Made by a program: the position numbers and the translations under genes. A model generated the notes under the pieces. That model saw only the letters and a list, made by a program, of their open reading frames with translations. It searched no databases and had not been told where the DNA came from. This document shows, one piece after another, positions 22,844-34,874 of a stretch of 49,085 bases of DNA. The DNA is from an uncultured Pelagibacteraceae bacterium (lineage in GTDB: Bacteria; Pseudomonadota; Alphaproteobacteria; Pelagibacterales; Pelagibacteraceae): NCBI GenBank assembly GCA_902629215.1, contig CACOQC010000005.1, forward strand, positions 1 through 49,085, written 5' to 3'. Position 1 is the first letter of the stretch, and each line of letters starts with the position of its first letter.

Positions 22844-24727
22844 TTATATCTCCAAATATTTTTTATCATTTATAGATTGTCTAATCTTATGTCGATCAAT
22901 TACTAATTTGAATAATTTTTTGGCCATCGGTGCCGCAGTAGTACTTCCACTACCTCCATGTTCAACAATTACACTAAGGGCATATCTTGGATTTTTATAA
23001 GGACCGTATGCTATGTAAAGAGCATGATCTCTTTCTTCATAAGGAATTTCAAAAGTTTTTAAATCTAATTCACGATCTTTTTCTGTAATCTTTTTTACCT
23101 GTGCTGTTCCAGTTTTTCCAGCAAATTGATATTCTGGATTATCAATTCTAGATTTGTATGAAGTTCCTCTTACCTCATTTGTTGAAGCAAACATTGCATC
23201 TTGAACAATTTTGATATTTCTATAATTTTGATATAACGGCGAAAATTTATCGATTGGATCTTGTTTATTCTCATCATCTACCACTATTTTTGGATAAATC
23301 TTGTGTCCCCCATTACCAATTTGAGCAGTCATTAAACATAATTGTATAGGAGTTGTTTGAATATAGCCTTGACCAATTCCAGTTATTATTGTTTCTCCCA
23401 ATAACCATCCCTGACCCAATGCATTTTTTTTCCATTGAGTGTTTGGAATTAAACCTCTTTTTTCAATACTGAATAAATCTCCAAAAACTTCTTTTCCTAA
23501 TCCAAACTTTTTAGCTGTTTCACTTAACTTATCTACCCCTAGTTTACGCGCTATTTCATAAAAATATATATCACAAGATTGTTTCATGGCGTTTCTTAAA
23601 TTCATAAATCCATGTCCCTCTTTTTTCCAACAATGATAAGTCTGACCATATAATTCCATTGGATGTTTATGTCCTCTACAATTAACAGTAAATTTAGTAT
23701 TAACGATTCCATTCTCTAAAGCTGATAAAGCAACAATAGGTTTGATTGTTGAACCAGGTGAATAGTTTCCTTGTAAAGTCTTGTTTACTAAAGGCTTCAT
23801 AGGATCATTACGAATTAATTGCCAATCATCTTTGCTAATACCAAAAACAAACAAATTTGGATCAAATGATGGAGATGAATGCATCGCAACTATATCCCCA
23901 GTGTAAATATCCATTACACATATAGAGCCAGCCTGATCTTTTAGTAATTCATTTGCTAATTTTTGGACTTCGGTATCAATTGTAAGACGTAAAGTTTTTC
24001 CTTTTTCTCCTTTTTGGAACTCTAATTGACTAATTCTTCTGCCATATGCATTTACTTCATATCTTTCGATATCATTACTACCAATCAATTTTTCTTCAAA
24101 AGATTTTTCTAAACCAACTTTTCCAACTTTAAGACCTGGAACAAAGTTTTTCTTTATTACTTCTGTCTTTTCAATATCGACTTGGTTAGCTTGACTAACA
24201 TAACCAATTAGATGTGTGAAATTTTCTTTAAATGGATAATTTCTTGAAATTGAAATCACAGGTTTTACACCATTTAAATCATACAAATGATTATTTATCT
24301 TTGAAAATTTTTGCCAATCTAAATTATCTGATACAATTAAAGTTTCCCATGGTTTAATTTCATTTTTCTTCTTTAATACTTTTTTAAATTCTTTATCAGA
24401 TAATTCTAGCAAATCTTTTATTCGATAAATTACATATCTAAAATCATCAACTTGCTCAGGAATAATATGGAGTTGATAAGCTTCAAAATTTCCAGCAATA
24501 ACATTGCCAAAATAATCATGAAACTCCCCTCTGACTGGAGCTAATTTCCATTCTCTAATTCTGTTTTTGTCAGAGAGTGTTAAATATTTTTTGTTTTCTT
24601 TTACTTGTAAAAAAAATAGTCGGCTCACTATTCCTATCATTATAAAAAATTTTAAAGAACCAGTTATGAACATTCTTCTATTGATAGAATTGAGTTTTTT
24701 TACATTGTCACTAGAAGAATTAATCAT
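22844..24727 (-). CDS. mrdA: Penicillin-binding protein 2 (transpeptidase)
   Basis: 627 residues. One N-terminal membrane anchor (about 22-42) is followed by the PBP dimerisation domain and the transpeptidase domain. Active-site motifs are SPGSTIKP with the nucleophile Ser326 and Lys329, SCD at 384-386 and KTGTAQ at 538-543. Partner of RodA in cell elongation; acts in the periplasm. It overlaps mreD by 8 bp. Confidence 0.96.
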   Translation of the reverse strand: MINSSSDNVKKLNSINRRMFITGSLKFFIMIGIVSRLFFLQVKENKKYLTLSDKNRIREWKLAPVRGEFHDYFGNVIAGNFEAYQLHIIPEQVDDFRYVIYRIKDLLELSDKEFKKVLKKKNEIKPWETLIVSDNLDWQKFSKINNHLYDLNGVKPVISISRNYPFKENFTHLIGYVSQANQVDIEKTEVIKKNFVPGLKVGKVGLEKSFEEKLIGSNDIERYEVNAYGRRISQLEFQKGEKGKTLRLTIDTEVQKLANELLKDQAGSICVMDIYTGDIVAMHSSPSFDPNLFVFGISKDDWQLIRNDPMKPLVNKTLQGNYSPGSTIKPIVALSALENGIVNTKFTVNCRGHKHPMELYGQTYHCWKKEGHGFMNLRNAMKQSCDIYFYEIARKLGVDKLSETAKKFGLGKEVFGDLFSIEKRGLIPNTQWKKNALGQGWLLGETIITGIGQGYIQTTPIQLCLMTAQIGNGGHKIYPKIVVDDENKQDPIDKFSPLYQNYRNIKIVQDAMFASTNEVRGTSYKSRIDNPEYQFAGKTGTAQVKKITEKDRELDLKTFEIPYEERDHALYIAYGPYKNPRYALSVIVEHGGSGSTTAAPMAKKLFKLVIDRHKIRQSINDKKYLEI

Positions 24728-25226
24728 TTAAACCTTTCAAGTAGTATTTAAATAATGATACAAAAATTATGTAAAATGAAAATGTAAAAAAAGTGTTAAC
24801 TAAATAATTCATTAAAATTAAATCAAAAGAAAAGAATAACGTTAAAATAGAATAGTTTAGAGAATTAATTAAACTTATTATAAATAAAAAATAAAACCAA
24901 TCTTTCATAGGATTAGGTCTTATTGTAATATTTCTTAAATATGCTGTAGCTATACATATCAATGTATAGGACAAACTACTTAAACCTAGGGGTAGACCTA
25001 CTACAGTATCATTAAATAATCCCGCTATGAATACAAGAATATAGTCGAAATGTTTAAAATCTTTCAAGGTAAAAAAGAAAATTAAAATAAATGGAAAATT
25101 AAAAGAAAAATATTCTAAATTTAAATAATTAAAGTCAAATTCATTTAATACAGATATATATAAAATAAGTATAGGTAACCAAGAATAAAGTTTTAAAAAT
25201 GATCCTTTAGTTCTTAAACTAACCAT
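24720..25226 (-). CDS. mreD: Rod shape-determining membrane protein MreD
   Basis: 168 residues, almost entirely hydrophobic, with about five to six membrane helices. MreD sequences are poorly conserved; the FNDTVVGLPLGLSSLSY stretch and the position between mreC and mrdA identify it. It overlaps mreC by 8 bp and mrdA by 8 bp. It works in the inner membrane with MreB, MreC, PBP2 and RodA. Confidence 0.9.
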   Translation of the reverse strand: MVSLRTKGSFLKLYSWLPILILYISVLNEFDFNYLNLEYFSFNFPFILIFFFTLKDFKHFDYILVFIAGLFNDTVVGLPLGLSSLSYTLICIATAYLRNITIRPNPMKDWFYFLFIISLINSLNYSILTLFFSFDLILMNYLVNTFFTFSFYIIFVSLFKYYLKGLND

Positions 25227-26448
25227 CGATTTTTCCTTTTCTTAAAACACAATTTTTATATTCTGGGCTGCCAACAATAAAACCTTTATTATTAAATAAT
25301 GATTTTCTACACTTGTGGCCATATGTTAAATTTAATCTTAAAAATTTTAATTCTTCAGTATCTAAATTAAATTGACTTATTGTTCTATTTTGAGATGAAA
25401 TTTCATTATTTAAACTTAACACTTTATAATTAAGATTGTTTATTTCACTTTTTAAATTTTCATTTTCTTTTTGAAATTTTTTATTTGATTCCTCAATGAT
25501 GCTAAGTTCATCCTCTAAGATCTTTAATTTTGCATCCAAAGGATTATTTTTATCGACATTGTCATCATTTGTTTCCTGTGCAGTTTGTAAAATATTTGTT
25601 TGAGTAATTATTTCTGCAAAAACATATTTTAATTGAGAAAAATCACTGTAAAATTCAACTTTGTACTCATTTGTCGAATTCTTTTCATAAGATTTTAATT
25701 TACCAATAGGAACTCCACTTTTAAAGATAGCTCCAGTACCTGATGTATAGACTATACTATCATCTATTAATTGATCTGAAAGACCAGACTTTATATACTT
25801 AATCTTACCATTATCTCCTCCACTGCCAGTTACAATTGCTTGGATATTTTGAGGGGCTATCGTCACTGGGACATTTGAATTTAAATCAGATAGTAATAAT
25901 ACTCTTGATGTTTTGTAATTTACTTCAATAACTCTTCCAACCAAATAAGATTGGTCATAAATATTAGTTCCAATTCTGATGTTATCTTTACTGCCTTTGT
26001 TGATAATAATACTTTTTAAAAAAGGACTATCATGATCAACAATAATTTTGGCTAATATTTTATTAGAACTTGATACATAATCATTTATTAATTCTTTTAA
26101 TTCTCTATTTTCATATTCTGTAATTTCATTTGATACATAATTTGATTTAAGGCTTTCTAATTCAGCCGTATTTTTTTTATATTTGTTAAAAAAGGTTGTG
26201 TAGTCTTTTACTTGTATAAAACTATCTTTAATAAAATTTTCAGGCACTGAAACTATAAATGAAGATCTGTAAACTAATTCATTAATTACAGCCTTAGAAT
26301 ATCTTATTACTTTAAAATCTAAACTAGAGAGAATGACTATAATTAAAGAAAAAAATACTAGTGTAAGTAATGAAAATTTTTGTTGAGTACTTTTTTTTAA
26401 AAAAGCAGATCGAATTGCAATTATAAAATCATCTCTGCTTGATGCCAT
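25219..26448 (-). CDS. mreC: Rod shape-determining protein MreC with long C-terminal extension
   Basis: 409 residues. A membrane anchor (about 24-42) and a short coiled coil (about 85-125) lead to the MreC beta domain (about 130-285). The last ~120 residues are an extension: an acidic linker, a coiled coil (about 303-360) and a tail with Cys380, GF at 389-390, GSPEY at 393-397 and Cys400. That tail resembles a short C...GFxxGTxxYxxC motif I associate with exported alphaproteobacterial proteins (from memory). It is a periplasmic scaffold that activates PBP2. It overlaps mreD by 8 bp and follows mreB by 5 bp. Confidence 0.92.
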   Translation of the reverse strand: MASSRDDFIIAIRSAFLKKSTQQKFSLLTLVFFSLIIVILSSLDFKVIRYSKAVINELVYRSSFIVSVPENFIKDSFIQVKDYTTFFNKYKKNTAELESLKSNYVSNEITEYENRELKELINDYVSSSNKILAKIIVDHDSPFLKSIIINKGSKDNIRIGTNIYDQSYLVGRVIEVNYKTSRVLLLSDLNSNVPVTIAPQNIQAIVTGSGGDNGKIKYIKSGLSDQLIDDSIVYTSGTGAIFKSGVPIGKLKSYEKNSTNEYKVEFYSDFSQLKYVFAEIITQTNILQTAQETNDDNVDKNNPLDAKLKILEDELSIIEESNKKFQKENENLKSEINNLNYKVLSLNNEISSQNRTISQFNLDTEELKFLRLNLTYGHKCRKSLFNNKGFIVGSPEYKNCVLRKGKIDG

Positions 26449-26453
26449 TGCTC

Positions 26454-27488
<1,035 letters not shown>

Positions 27489-29063
27489 CTAAATACCTCT
27501 CATTTTTTCTTTTTCCTGTTCCATTGCAGGAGCAGTTTTTTCTCTTTTTAAAATCATTTTATTTAAAGCAGCAATGTAAGCATTTGCTGATGCAACTAAT
27601 GTATCTGTATCCGCAGCCTGACCAACAGTTGTTTTACCATTTTCCTCAATACGAACACTTACAGTTGCTTGAGCATCAGTACCTTCTGTTACAGCATGTA
27701 CTTGATACAATTGAAGATTAACATCATGTGGATACAAATTCTTTATACATTTAAAAATGGCATCAACAGGCCCATCTCCTGTCTCAGTTGCTGATTTTAT
27801 TTGTCCATTAACATCTAAAGTCATATCTGCTTTTTGAGGTTCTCCTGTGCCCGCAAATACCTTTAATGATTTCAAAACTATAGTGTTTGCCTTGTTGTCT
27901 AACACCAAACTATCATCCACTAGAGCTATAATATCTTCATCGTATATATGTTTTTTCTTGTCGGCTAAAATTTTAAACTTTCCAAATGCATTTTCTATTA
28001 CATCATCTGTTAAATCTGCATATCCAAGACTTATTAATTTATCTTTAAAAGCGTGTCTACCTGAGTGTTTACCCATCACTAAAGAAGTTTGTTTTACTCC
28101 AACACTTTCTGGCGTCATAATTTCGTAAGTGTTTCTATTTTTTAACATTCCATCTTGATGAATACCTGACTCATGAGCAAAAGCATTTTTTCCAACTATT
28201 GCTTTATTGAATTGAACAGGAAAACCTGTAACATTTGAAACTAATTTTGATGCTTTGCTTAATAATGTTGTATTAATCCCTGTTTCGTAAGGCATTAAAT
28301 CATTTCTAGTTCTTATTGCCATTACAACTTCTTCTAAAGCAGCATTACCAGCTCTTTCACCAATACCATTGATTGTACATTCAATTTGTCTTGCACCAGC
28401 TTGAATTCCTGCCAAAGAATTTGCAACTGCTAAACCTAAATCATTATGACAATGTGTAGATAATATTGCTTTATCAATATTTGGAACTTTATTTAATAAC
28501 GTTTCAATAATCTTAGTGAATTCTGATGGAACCGTATAACCTACTGTATCAGGAATATTAATTGTTTTTGCACCTGATTTAATTGCAAGTTCAACTGTTT
28601 TGCACATGTAGTCCATATCAGTTCTTGTTCCATCTTCACAAGACCATTCAACATCATCAGTTAAATTTCTTGCATAAGTTACATGCTCTTTAATAGATTC
28701 ATAAACTTGTTCGGGAGTCTTATTAAGTTTATGTTTCATGTGAAGTGGACTTGTAGAAATAAAAGTATGAATTCTAAATCTTGGTGCATGCTTTAACGCT
28801 TCATAGCACCTATCTATATCTTTTTTTGAATGTCTAGCTAACCCACAAGGAATAGATTTTTTTAAAACTTTACTGATTGCAGATACTGCTTCAAAATCAC
28901 CTGGAGATGCAATTGGAAAACCTGCCTCTATAATATCAATACCTAACTCGTCAAAAACTCTAGAGATTTGAATTTTTTCCTCAAGACTCATAGATGCTCC
29001 TGGTGATTGTTCACCATCACGCATCGTTGTATCAAATATAAAAACTCTATCTTTATTAGCCAT
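27489..29063 (-). CDS. leuA: 2-isopropylmalate synthase
   Basis: 524 residues, the full-length form with a C-terminal regulatory domain. It condenses acetyl-CoA with 2-oxoisovalerate, the first step of leucine synthesis. The N-terminal signature FDTTMRDGEQSPGASM, the metal-site HCHNDLGLAVANS and the GIGERAGNAALEEV block are present. The ~130 C-terminal residues match the leucine-feedback domain. It is preceded by a 76-bp gap after ilvC that could hold a promoter; none is convincing. Confidence 0.96.
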   Translation of the reverse strand: MANKDRVFIFDTTMRDGEQSPGASMSLEEKIQISRVFDELGIDIIEAGFPIASPGDFEAVSAISKVLKKSIPCGLARHSKKDIDRCYEALKHAPRFRIHTFISTSPLHMKHKLNKTPEQVYESIKEHVTYARNLTDDVEWSCEDGTRTDMDYMCKTVELAIKSGAKTINIPDTVGYTVPSEFTKIIETLLNKVPNIDKAILSTHCHNDLGLAVANSLAGIQAGARQIECTINGIGERAGNAALEEVVMAIRTRNDLMPYETGINTTLLSKASKLVSNVTGFPVQFNKAIVGKNAFAHESGIHQDGMLKNRNTYEIMTPESVGVKQTSLVMGKHSGRHAFKDKLISLGYADLTDDVIENAFGKFKILADKKKHIYDEDIIALVDDSLVLDNKANTIVLKSLKVFAGTGEPQKADMTLDVNGQIKSATETGDGPVDAIFKCIKNLYPHDVNLQLYQVHAVTEGTDAQATVSVRIEENGKTTVGQAADTDTLVASANAYIAALNKMILKREKTAPAMEQEKEKMRGI

Positions 29064-29139
29064 AACTAAAAAAATTTGAAAATCTATAATACAATCTCTA
29101 TTAGAAATTGCAAAATGTTTATCCTAAAAATACCTAGAA

Positions 29140-30180
<1,041 letters not shown>

Positions 30181-30729
30181 TTAATTAAATACTTTATCTC
30201 CTCTTGTCATTGCGACTGCACCTGTTCTTGAAACGCTCACTAATCCAAATTTCTTTAAATTCTTACTCATTTTGTCTATTTCTCTTCTAAGTGCTGTAAT
30301 TTGTATAACATTAGATTTTTTTGTTTTATCCAATATTACAGCATTATATTTTTTACAAGCATTAATAGCCTTTTTTATTTTATTTGAATTCCCAACTACT
30401 TTAAATAAAGCCATTTCTTTAAATATAACACTTTTGTCATTTCTTTTAAAATCTGCAACTTTATGAACTGGTACTAATTTCCTTAATTGAAGTTTTATTT
30501 GATCAATCACTTGTGGTGTTCCAGTAGTTACAATAGTGATCCTAGAAATATTTTTTTTTGCATCAACTTCAGCTACTGCTAAAGATTCAATGTTATATCC
30601 TCTTCCAGAAAATAAACCTACAACTCTTGCTAAAACACCTGCTTCATTATCAACCCAAACTACAATGATATGTTTATCTGATTTTTCTTTTTTTGTAGAA
30701 ACACTATATGCTGATTTTGGATTTGCCAT
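30181..30729 (-). CDS. ilvN: Acetolactate synthase small (regulatory) subunit
   Basis: 182 residues, also named ilvH in other systems. The N-terminal ACT domain (IIVVWVDNEAGVLARVVGLFSGRGYNI region) binds valine for feedback inhibition. A C-terminal ACT-like domain ends in ALRREIDKMSKNLKKFGLVSVSRTG. It starts 2 bp after the ilvB stop, as usual for the two-subunit enzyme. Confidence 0.95.
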   Translation of the reverse strand: MANPKSAYSVSTKKEKSDKHIIVVWVDNEAGVLARVVGLFSGRGYNIESLAVAEVDAKKNISRITIVTTGTPQVIDQIKLQLRKLVPVHKVADFKRNDKSVIFKEMALFKVVGNSNKIKKAINACKKYNAVILDKTKKSNVIQITALRREIDKMSKNLKKFGLVSVSRTGAVAMTRGDKVFN

Positions 30730-30731
30730 AA

Positions 30732-32498
30732 CTATACTAATGCTTTGCCTTTACCGGTAATTTTGTTTTCTTCTTTTTCACTAGGTCCCAAAATCATTTG
30801 ATTGTGAGGTTTACCTGACGGTATCATAGGAAAACAATTTTCATTAGGATCCACTCGGCAATCAAAAATAACTGGACCGTCAAATTGAACCATTTCTTTA
30901 ATTTTTTCATCAAGTTCACTTGGTTTGTCTGCCATAATTCCTTTACAGCCATAAGCCTCTGCCAATTTAATAAAATCAGGTAAAGCCTCTGAATAACTTT
31001 CTGAATAATTTTTTTCATGAAGTAATTCTTGCCATTGTCTAACCATTCCCATGTATTGATTATTCAAAATAAAAATTTTAATTGGTAAGTTATACTGAAC
31101 TGCAGTTGACATCTCTTGCATGGTCATCAAAACTGAAGCTTCTCCTGCAATATCAATTACTAGTTTTTTTGGATGAGCAATTTGAACTCCAACAGCAGCT
31201 GGTAATCCATATCCCATTGTACCTAGTCCTCCTGAGGTCATCCAACGATTAGGTTTATTAAATTTATAATGTTGAGCTGCCCACATTTGGTGCTGACCTA
31301 CTTCAGTTGTAATAAATGTATCTTTATCTTTAGTAAGCTCATAAAGTCTTTGAACAGCATGTTGTGGTTTGATATTTTCATCGCTATTTTTAAAATTCAA
31401 AGAATTTTTTGTTCTCCATTTTTGAATTTGTTCCCACCATTTTGATATTTTTTGTTTATTTGATTTATTCAAATCAATTTTTTTACTTTTTAAAGTTTTA
31501 TTAATTCCTTTAAGCACATCATTAACATCTCCAACTAATGCTAAATCAACTTTAATAATTTTGTTAATTGAAGATGGATCAATATCAATATGTACTTTTT
31601 TTGAATTTGGTGAAAATTCATCAATCTTACCTGTTATCCTGTCATCAAATCTTGCTCCAATATTGATTAATAAATCACAATCATGCATGGCATTATTAGC
31701 CTCATATGTTCCATGCATACCAAGCATTCCTAAAAATTGATTATCATCACCAGGATATGCTCCAAGACCTTGTAGTGTTGAAGTTATTGGAAAGCCAGTT
31801 AGTTGTACTAACTCTCTTAATGACTCACTTGCCTCAGGGCCAGAATTAATTACACCCCCACCAGAATAGAAAATTGGTTTTTTTGATTTGTTCATCAAAT
31901 CAATTAAATTATCAATATCTTTTTGTGAAAAGATATTTAATGACTTGCCATTTAACTTTTTTTGAATTTTTGGTTTTGAATAACTTATTTTAGCAAATTG
32001 AATATCTTTAGGTATATCAACTAGTACAGGTCCCGGTCTTCCTGTTGTTGCAACTCTAAATGCTTCGTGAAGTGTTTTAGATAAATCTTTTATATCTTTT
32101 ACTAACCAATTATGTTTTGTACAAGGTCTAGTGATCCCAGTTGTATCACATTCTTGAAAAGCATCAGTTCCAATTAAATGTGTTGGCACTTGTCCAGAAA
32201 TACAAACTAATGGAACAGAATCCATATATGCGTCTGTTAAGGCAGTTACAACGTTGGTTGCTCCTGGTCCTGAAGTAACCAAAACAACACCTGGTTTTCC
32301 AGATGATCTTGCGTAACCTTCAGCAGCATGTCCTGCTCCCTGTTCATGTCTTACTAAAATATGTTTTATTGAAGAGTGGTTTTTTAATTCGTCGTAAATT
32401 GGTAAAACTGCTCCGCCCGGATATCCAAAAATAAATTCAACACCTTGGTCCTCAAGACATTTAAAAACAACTTCAGCTCCTGAATATAATTTAGACAT
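30732..32498 (-). CDS. ilvB: Acetolactate synthase large (catalytic) subunit
   Basis: 588 residues. This ThDP, FAD and magnesium enzyme makes acetolactate and acetohydroxybutyrate. The catalytic Glu52 lies in VRHEQGAGHAAEGYA. The FAD domain and the C-terminal ThDP domain (FILNNQYMGMVRQWQ) are intact. In the ThDP/magnesium motif the usual Gly-Asp-Gly/Ala is Gly-Glu-Ala (Glu453; codon 31140-31142), a conservative but notable change. A weak promoter-like pair (TTGACC and TAGATT, 18-bp spacing) lies in the 53-bp gap upstream. Confidence 0.96.
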   Translation of the reverse strand: MSKLYSGAEVVFKCLEDQGVEFIFGYPGGAVLPIYDELKNHSSIKHILVRHEQGAGHAAEGYARSSGKPGVVLVTSGPGATNVVTALTDAYMDSVPLVCISGQVPTHLIGTDAFQECDTTGITRPCTKHNWLVKDIKDLSKTLHEAFRVATTGRPGPVLVDIPKDIQFAKISYSKPKIQKKLNGKSLNIFSQKDIDNLIDLMNKSKKPIFYSGGGVINSGPEASESLRELVQLTGFPITSTLQGLGAYPGDDNQFLGMLGMHGTYEANNAMHDCDLLINIGARFDDRITGKIDEFSPNSKKVHIDIDPSSINKIIKVDLALVGDVNDVLKGINKTLKSKKIDLNKSNKQKISKWWEQIQKWRTKNSLNFKNSDENIKPQHAVQRLYELTKDKDTFITTEVGQHQMWAAQHYKFNKPNRWMTSGGLGTMGYGLPAAVGVQIAHPKKLVIDIAGEASVLMTMQEMSTAVQYNLPIKIFILNNQYMGMVRQWQELLHEKNYSESYSEALPDFIKLAEAYGCKGIMADKPSELDEKIKEMVQFDGPVIFDCRVDPNENCFPMIPSGKPHNQMILGPSEKEENKITGKGKALV

Positions 32499-32551
32499 TC
32501 ATGCAATCTAGCTGAAGTTGTACTAATTGGTCAAGGCTAACTACGTGATAT

Positions 32552-33460
32552 CTAAATTTTTTTTAAAAATTTTTTTACTCCCGTTGGCTTTAATTGTTTC
32601 CAATCCAGCATATGACCTCTCCTCCATGTAGCCTGTCTTTTTGCATATTGTCTAGTCTTTATTGAGATTTTTTCAATAACTTCATCTATTTCGATCTTTT
32701 TATTCAAATAATCTTTTATTTCAGCAATGCCTATAGCCTTACTGGAAGTCTTATTTTTAGAAACTTTTAGTCCTATAAATTTTTTTACCTCTGAAATTAC
32801 CCTTTTTTTGAACATTTCCTCAGCACGAAATTTTATCCTCGAGATTAATTCATCTCTTGGGTAATCAATATAAATTTTATAAAAATGATTTTTTTGGTAA
32901 TTGGATTTTGTATTTTTAAACCAGTCAAAAAGAGACTTTTTGGTATAATATTTTACCTCATAGGCTCGAATAGTTCTTTGAGTGTCTGAAGGATTAATAT
33001 GATTTTTTGCTACAGGATCTAATTTAATTAATCTTGAAAAAAAATTTTTAGGTCCAATTTTTTTATGCAAAGATCGAATTTTTTTTCTTACTTTTAAAGG
33101 TATATTAGGAATAATAACTAATCCATCAGTTAAGGCCTTAAAATAAAGACCTGTACCTCCAACAATAATTGGAGTTTTATTTCTTTTTTTTATATCTAAA
33201 ATTTTTTGACTGGCTAATTTTAACCAATCACCTGTAGAAAAATTCTTTTTTACACTAACAAAACCATATAAATGATGTTTAATTTTTTGATAATCTTTTT
33301 GAAGTAGTCTAGCTGATAAAATTTTAAATTCTTTATATACTTGCATGCTATCTGCATTGACTATTTCTCCTTTAATTTTTTTAGCAAGTTTGATTGCGAA
33401 CAAAGATTTTCCGGATGCAGTGGGACCATATATTAGAATAATTTTGGATCTTAAATCCAT
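32552..33460 (-). CDS. miaA: tRNA dimethylallyltransferase MiaA
   Basis: 302 residues. It adds the dimethylallyl group to A37 of tRNAs that read codons starting with U. The P-loop GPTASGKSLFAIKLA (12-26), then NADSMQVYKEF and VGGTGLYFKALTDG are diagnostic. The RQYAKRQATWRR block near the C-terminus matches the family (RQLAKRQLTWLR type). It lies 3 bp downstream of degP, in a neighbourhood with hflK and hflC resembling the E. coli miaA-hfq-hflX-hflKC cluster, but without hfq. Confidence 0.95.
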   Translation of the reverse strand: MDLRSKIILIYGPTASGKSLFAIKLAKKIKGEIVNADSMQVYKEFKILSARLLQKDYQKIKHHLYGFVSVKKNFSTGDWLKLASQKILDIKKRNKTPIIVGGTGLYFKALTDGLVIIPNIPLKVRKKIRSLHKKIGPKNFFSRLIKLDPVAKNHINPSDTQRTIRAYEVKYYTKKSLFDWFKNTKSNYQKNHFYKIYIDYPRDELISRIKFRAEEMFKKRVISEVKKFIGLKVSKNKTSSKAIGIAEIKDYLNKKIEIDEVIEKISIKTRQYAKRQATWRRGHMLDWKQLKPTGVKKFLKKI

Positions 33461-33463
33461 ATA

Positions 33464-34873
33464 TTAATCTAATTTAATTCCAATATATCTTTTTTGATTT
33501 TGGCTGTTATAAATCACCAGCAGTATTGTTTTTTGATTACTATTTAAAACCTGTTTAACAACTTGTTTTAAATCATTTACCGTCCTAATCTTTTTCTTTT
33601 GAGCCTCTAGTATAATGCTATTTACTTCAATTGAATTTAATAAAAGACTTTTGTCATCAATTTTAGTTATAACAAGTCCTGAAGTTTGGTTTGGTAAATT
33701 TCTAGATTTAATATCTTCTTTAGTAATTTCTCTTACAGATATTTTCAAATCTTCAATAAATAATTCTTTTGGAGCTTCTTTCTTTTCTGCAACTTTAAAG
33801 TCTTCAGAAGTTTCTAATCTTCCCAATGTAATAGTTTTAATTATTTCTTTTTTATTTCTCCAAATTTTTACTTTTACACTTTTACCAACTTTAGTTTTTG
33901 CCACTATCATCGGTAATTCTTTCATCTGTTGAATTGCTTGACCATCAAACTCAAGAATAATATCTCCTGATTTAACTCCAGCTTTTTCAGATGGACTATT
34001 TTCTGCAACACTTGCTACCAATGCTCCTCTAGGATTACCTAAATTTTCTACTTCAGCAATTTCTTTTGTTACATCTTGAATTCTTACACCTAACCATCCT
34101 CTTTTTGTTTCTCCAAATTCAATTAATTGATCAATAACTTGTTTGGCACTATTTGAGGGAATTGCAAATCCAATACCAACATTTCCACTTCTACCTAAAA
34201 TAGCCGTGTTGATTCCAATAACATCTCCATCCATATTAAATAATGGTCCACCAGAATTTCCTTGGTTTATTGAAGCATCAGTTTGAATATAATCTTCGTA
34301 TCTAGACAATCCAATAGATCTATTTCTAGCTGAGATTATTCCTGAGGTAACTGTGCCGCCTAACCCAAATGGATTACCAATTGCAACTACCCAATCACCA
34401 ATTCTAGCTTTGTCTGAGTTTCCAAAATTTACAGGAATAAACTTTTCATTAGTTTCAATTTGAAGAACTGCGATATCAGATAATGGATCTGCGCCAATAA
34501 CTTTTGCTTTAAATTTTTTTTCACCATTAACCTGGACAACAATATCCTCAGCACCATCAATCACATGATTGTTTGTTACTACAATTCCTTTCTCATCTAT
34601 AATAAAACCTGAGCCTAAAGCTGAAGATTGTTTTTCTTGGGGTGTCCCAAAATCTTTAAACATGTCACCGAATGGTGATCCTGGAGGAAATTCAAAACCT
34701 GGAAATGGATTACTTTTTGTTACTACTGTTTGTGTTGTTGAAATATTAACTACAGATGGCATCAATTTTTCAGCTAAATCCGCAAATGATCCTGGTGTAG
34801 TTTGAGAATTTGATACTAAAGAAAAGCTAAACGTAAATATTAATGTATAGAAAATTGCTTTTATCTTATTCAT
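33464..34873 (-). CDS. degP: Periplasmic serine protease / chaperone of the DegP (HtrA/Do) family
   Basis: 469 residues. A signal peptide (about 1-22) precedes a trypsin-like domain with catalytic His103 (TNNHVID), Asp133 (LSDIAVL) and Ser207 (GNSGGPLF). Two PDZ domains follow; the second is short. It degrades or refolds damaged envelope proteins. It stands next to hflK and hflC, which control the membrane protease FtsH, so this stretch is an envelope quality-control unit. It could be degQ-like; the subtype is not certain. Confidence 0.94.
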   Translation of the reverse strand: MNKIKAIFYTLIFTFSFSLVSNSQTTPGSFADLAEKLMPSVVNISTTQTVVTKSNPFPGFEFPPGSPFGDMFKDFGTPQEKQSSALGSGFIIDEKGIVVTNNHVIDGAEDIVVQVNGEKKFKAKVIGADPLSDIAVLQIETNEKFIPVNFGNSDKARIGDWVVAIGNPFGLGGTVTSGIISARNRSIGLSRYEDYIQTDASINQGNSGGPLFNMDGDVIGINTAILGRSGNVGIGFAIPSNSAKQVIDQLIEFGETKRGWLGVRIQDVTKEIAEVENLGNPRGALVASVAENSPSEKAGVKSGDIILEFDGQAIQQMKELPMIVAKTKVGKSVKVKIWRNKKEIIKTITLGRLETSEDFKVAEKKEAPKELFIEDLKISVREITKEDIKSRNLPNQTSGLVITKIDDKSLLLNSIEVNSIILEAQKKKIRTVNDLKQVVKQVLNSNQKTILLVIYNSQNQKRYIGIKLD

Positions 34874-34874
34874 G

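Noticed and set aside
29064-29139. Leader peptide or riboswitch before leuA
   Set aside because: No run of Leu codons, no stable hairpins and no known riboswitch core were found in the 76-bp gap.
32505-32534. Promoter TTGACC / TAGATT upstream of ilvB
   Set aside because: 18-bp spacing is acceptable but matches are weak and AT-rich DNA yields many such pairs; mentioned only in the ilvB entry.
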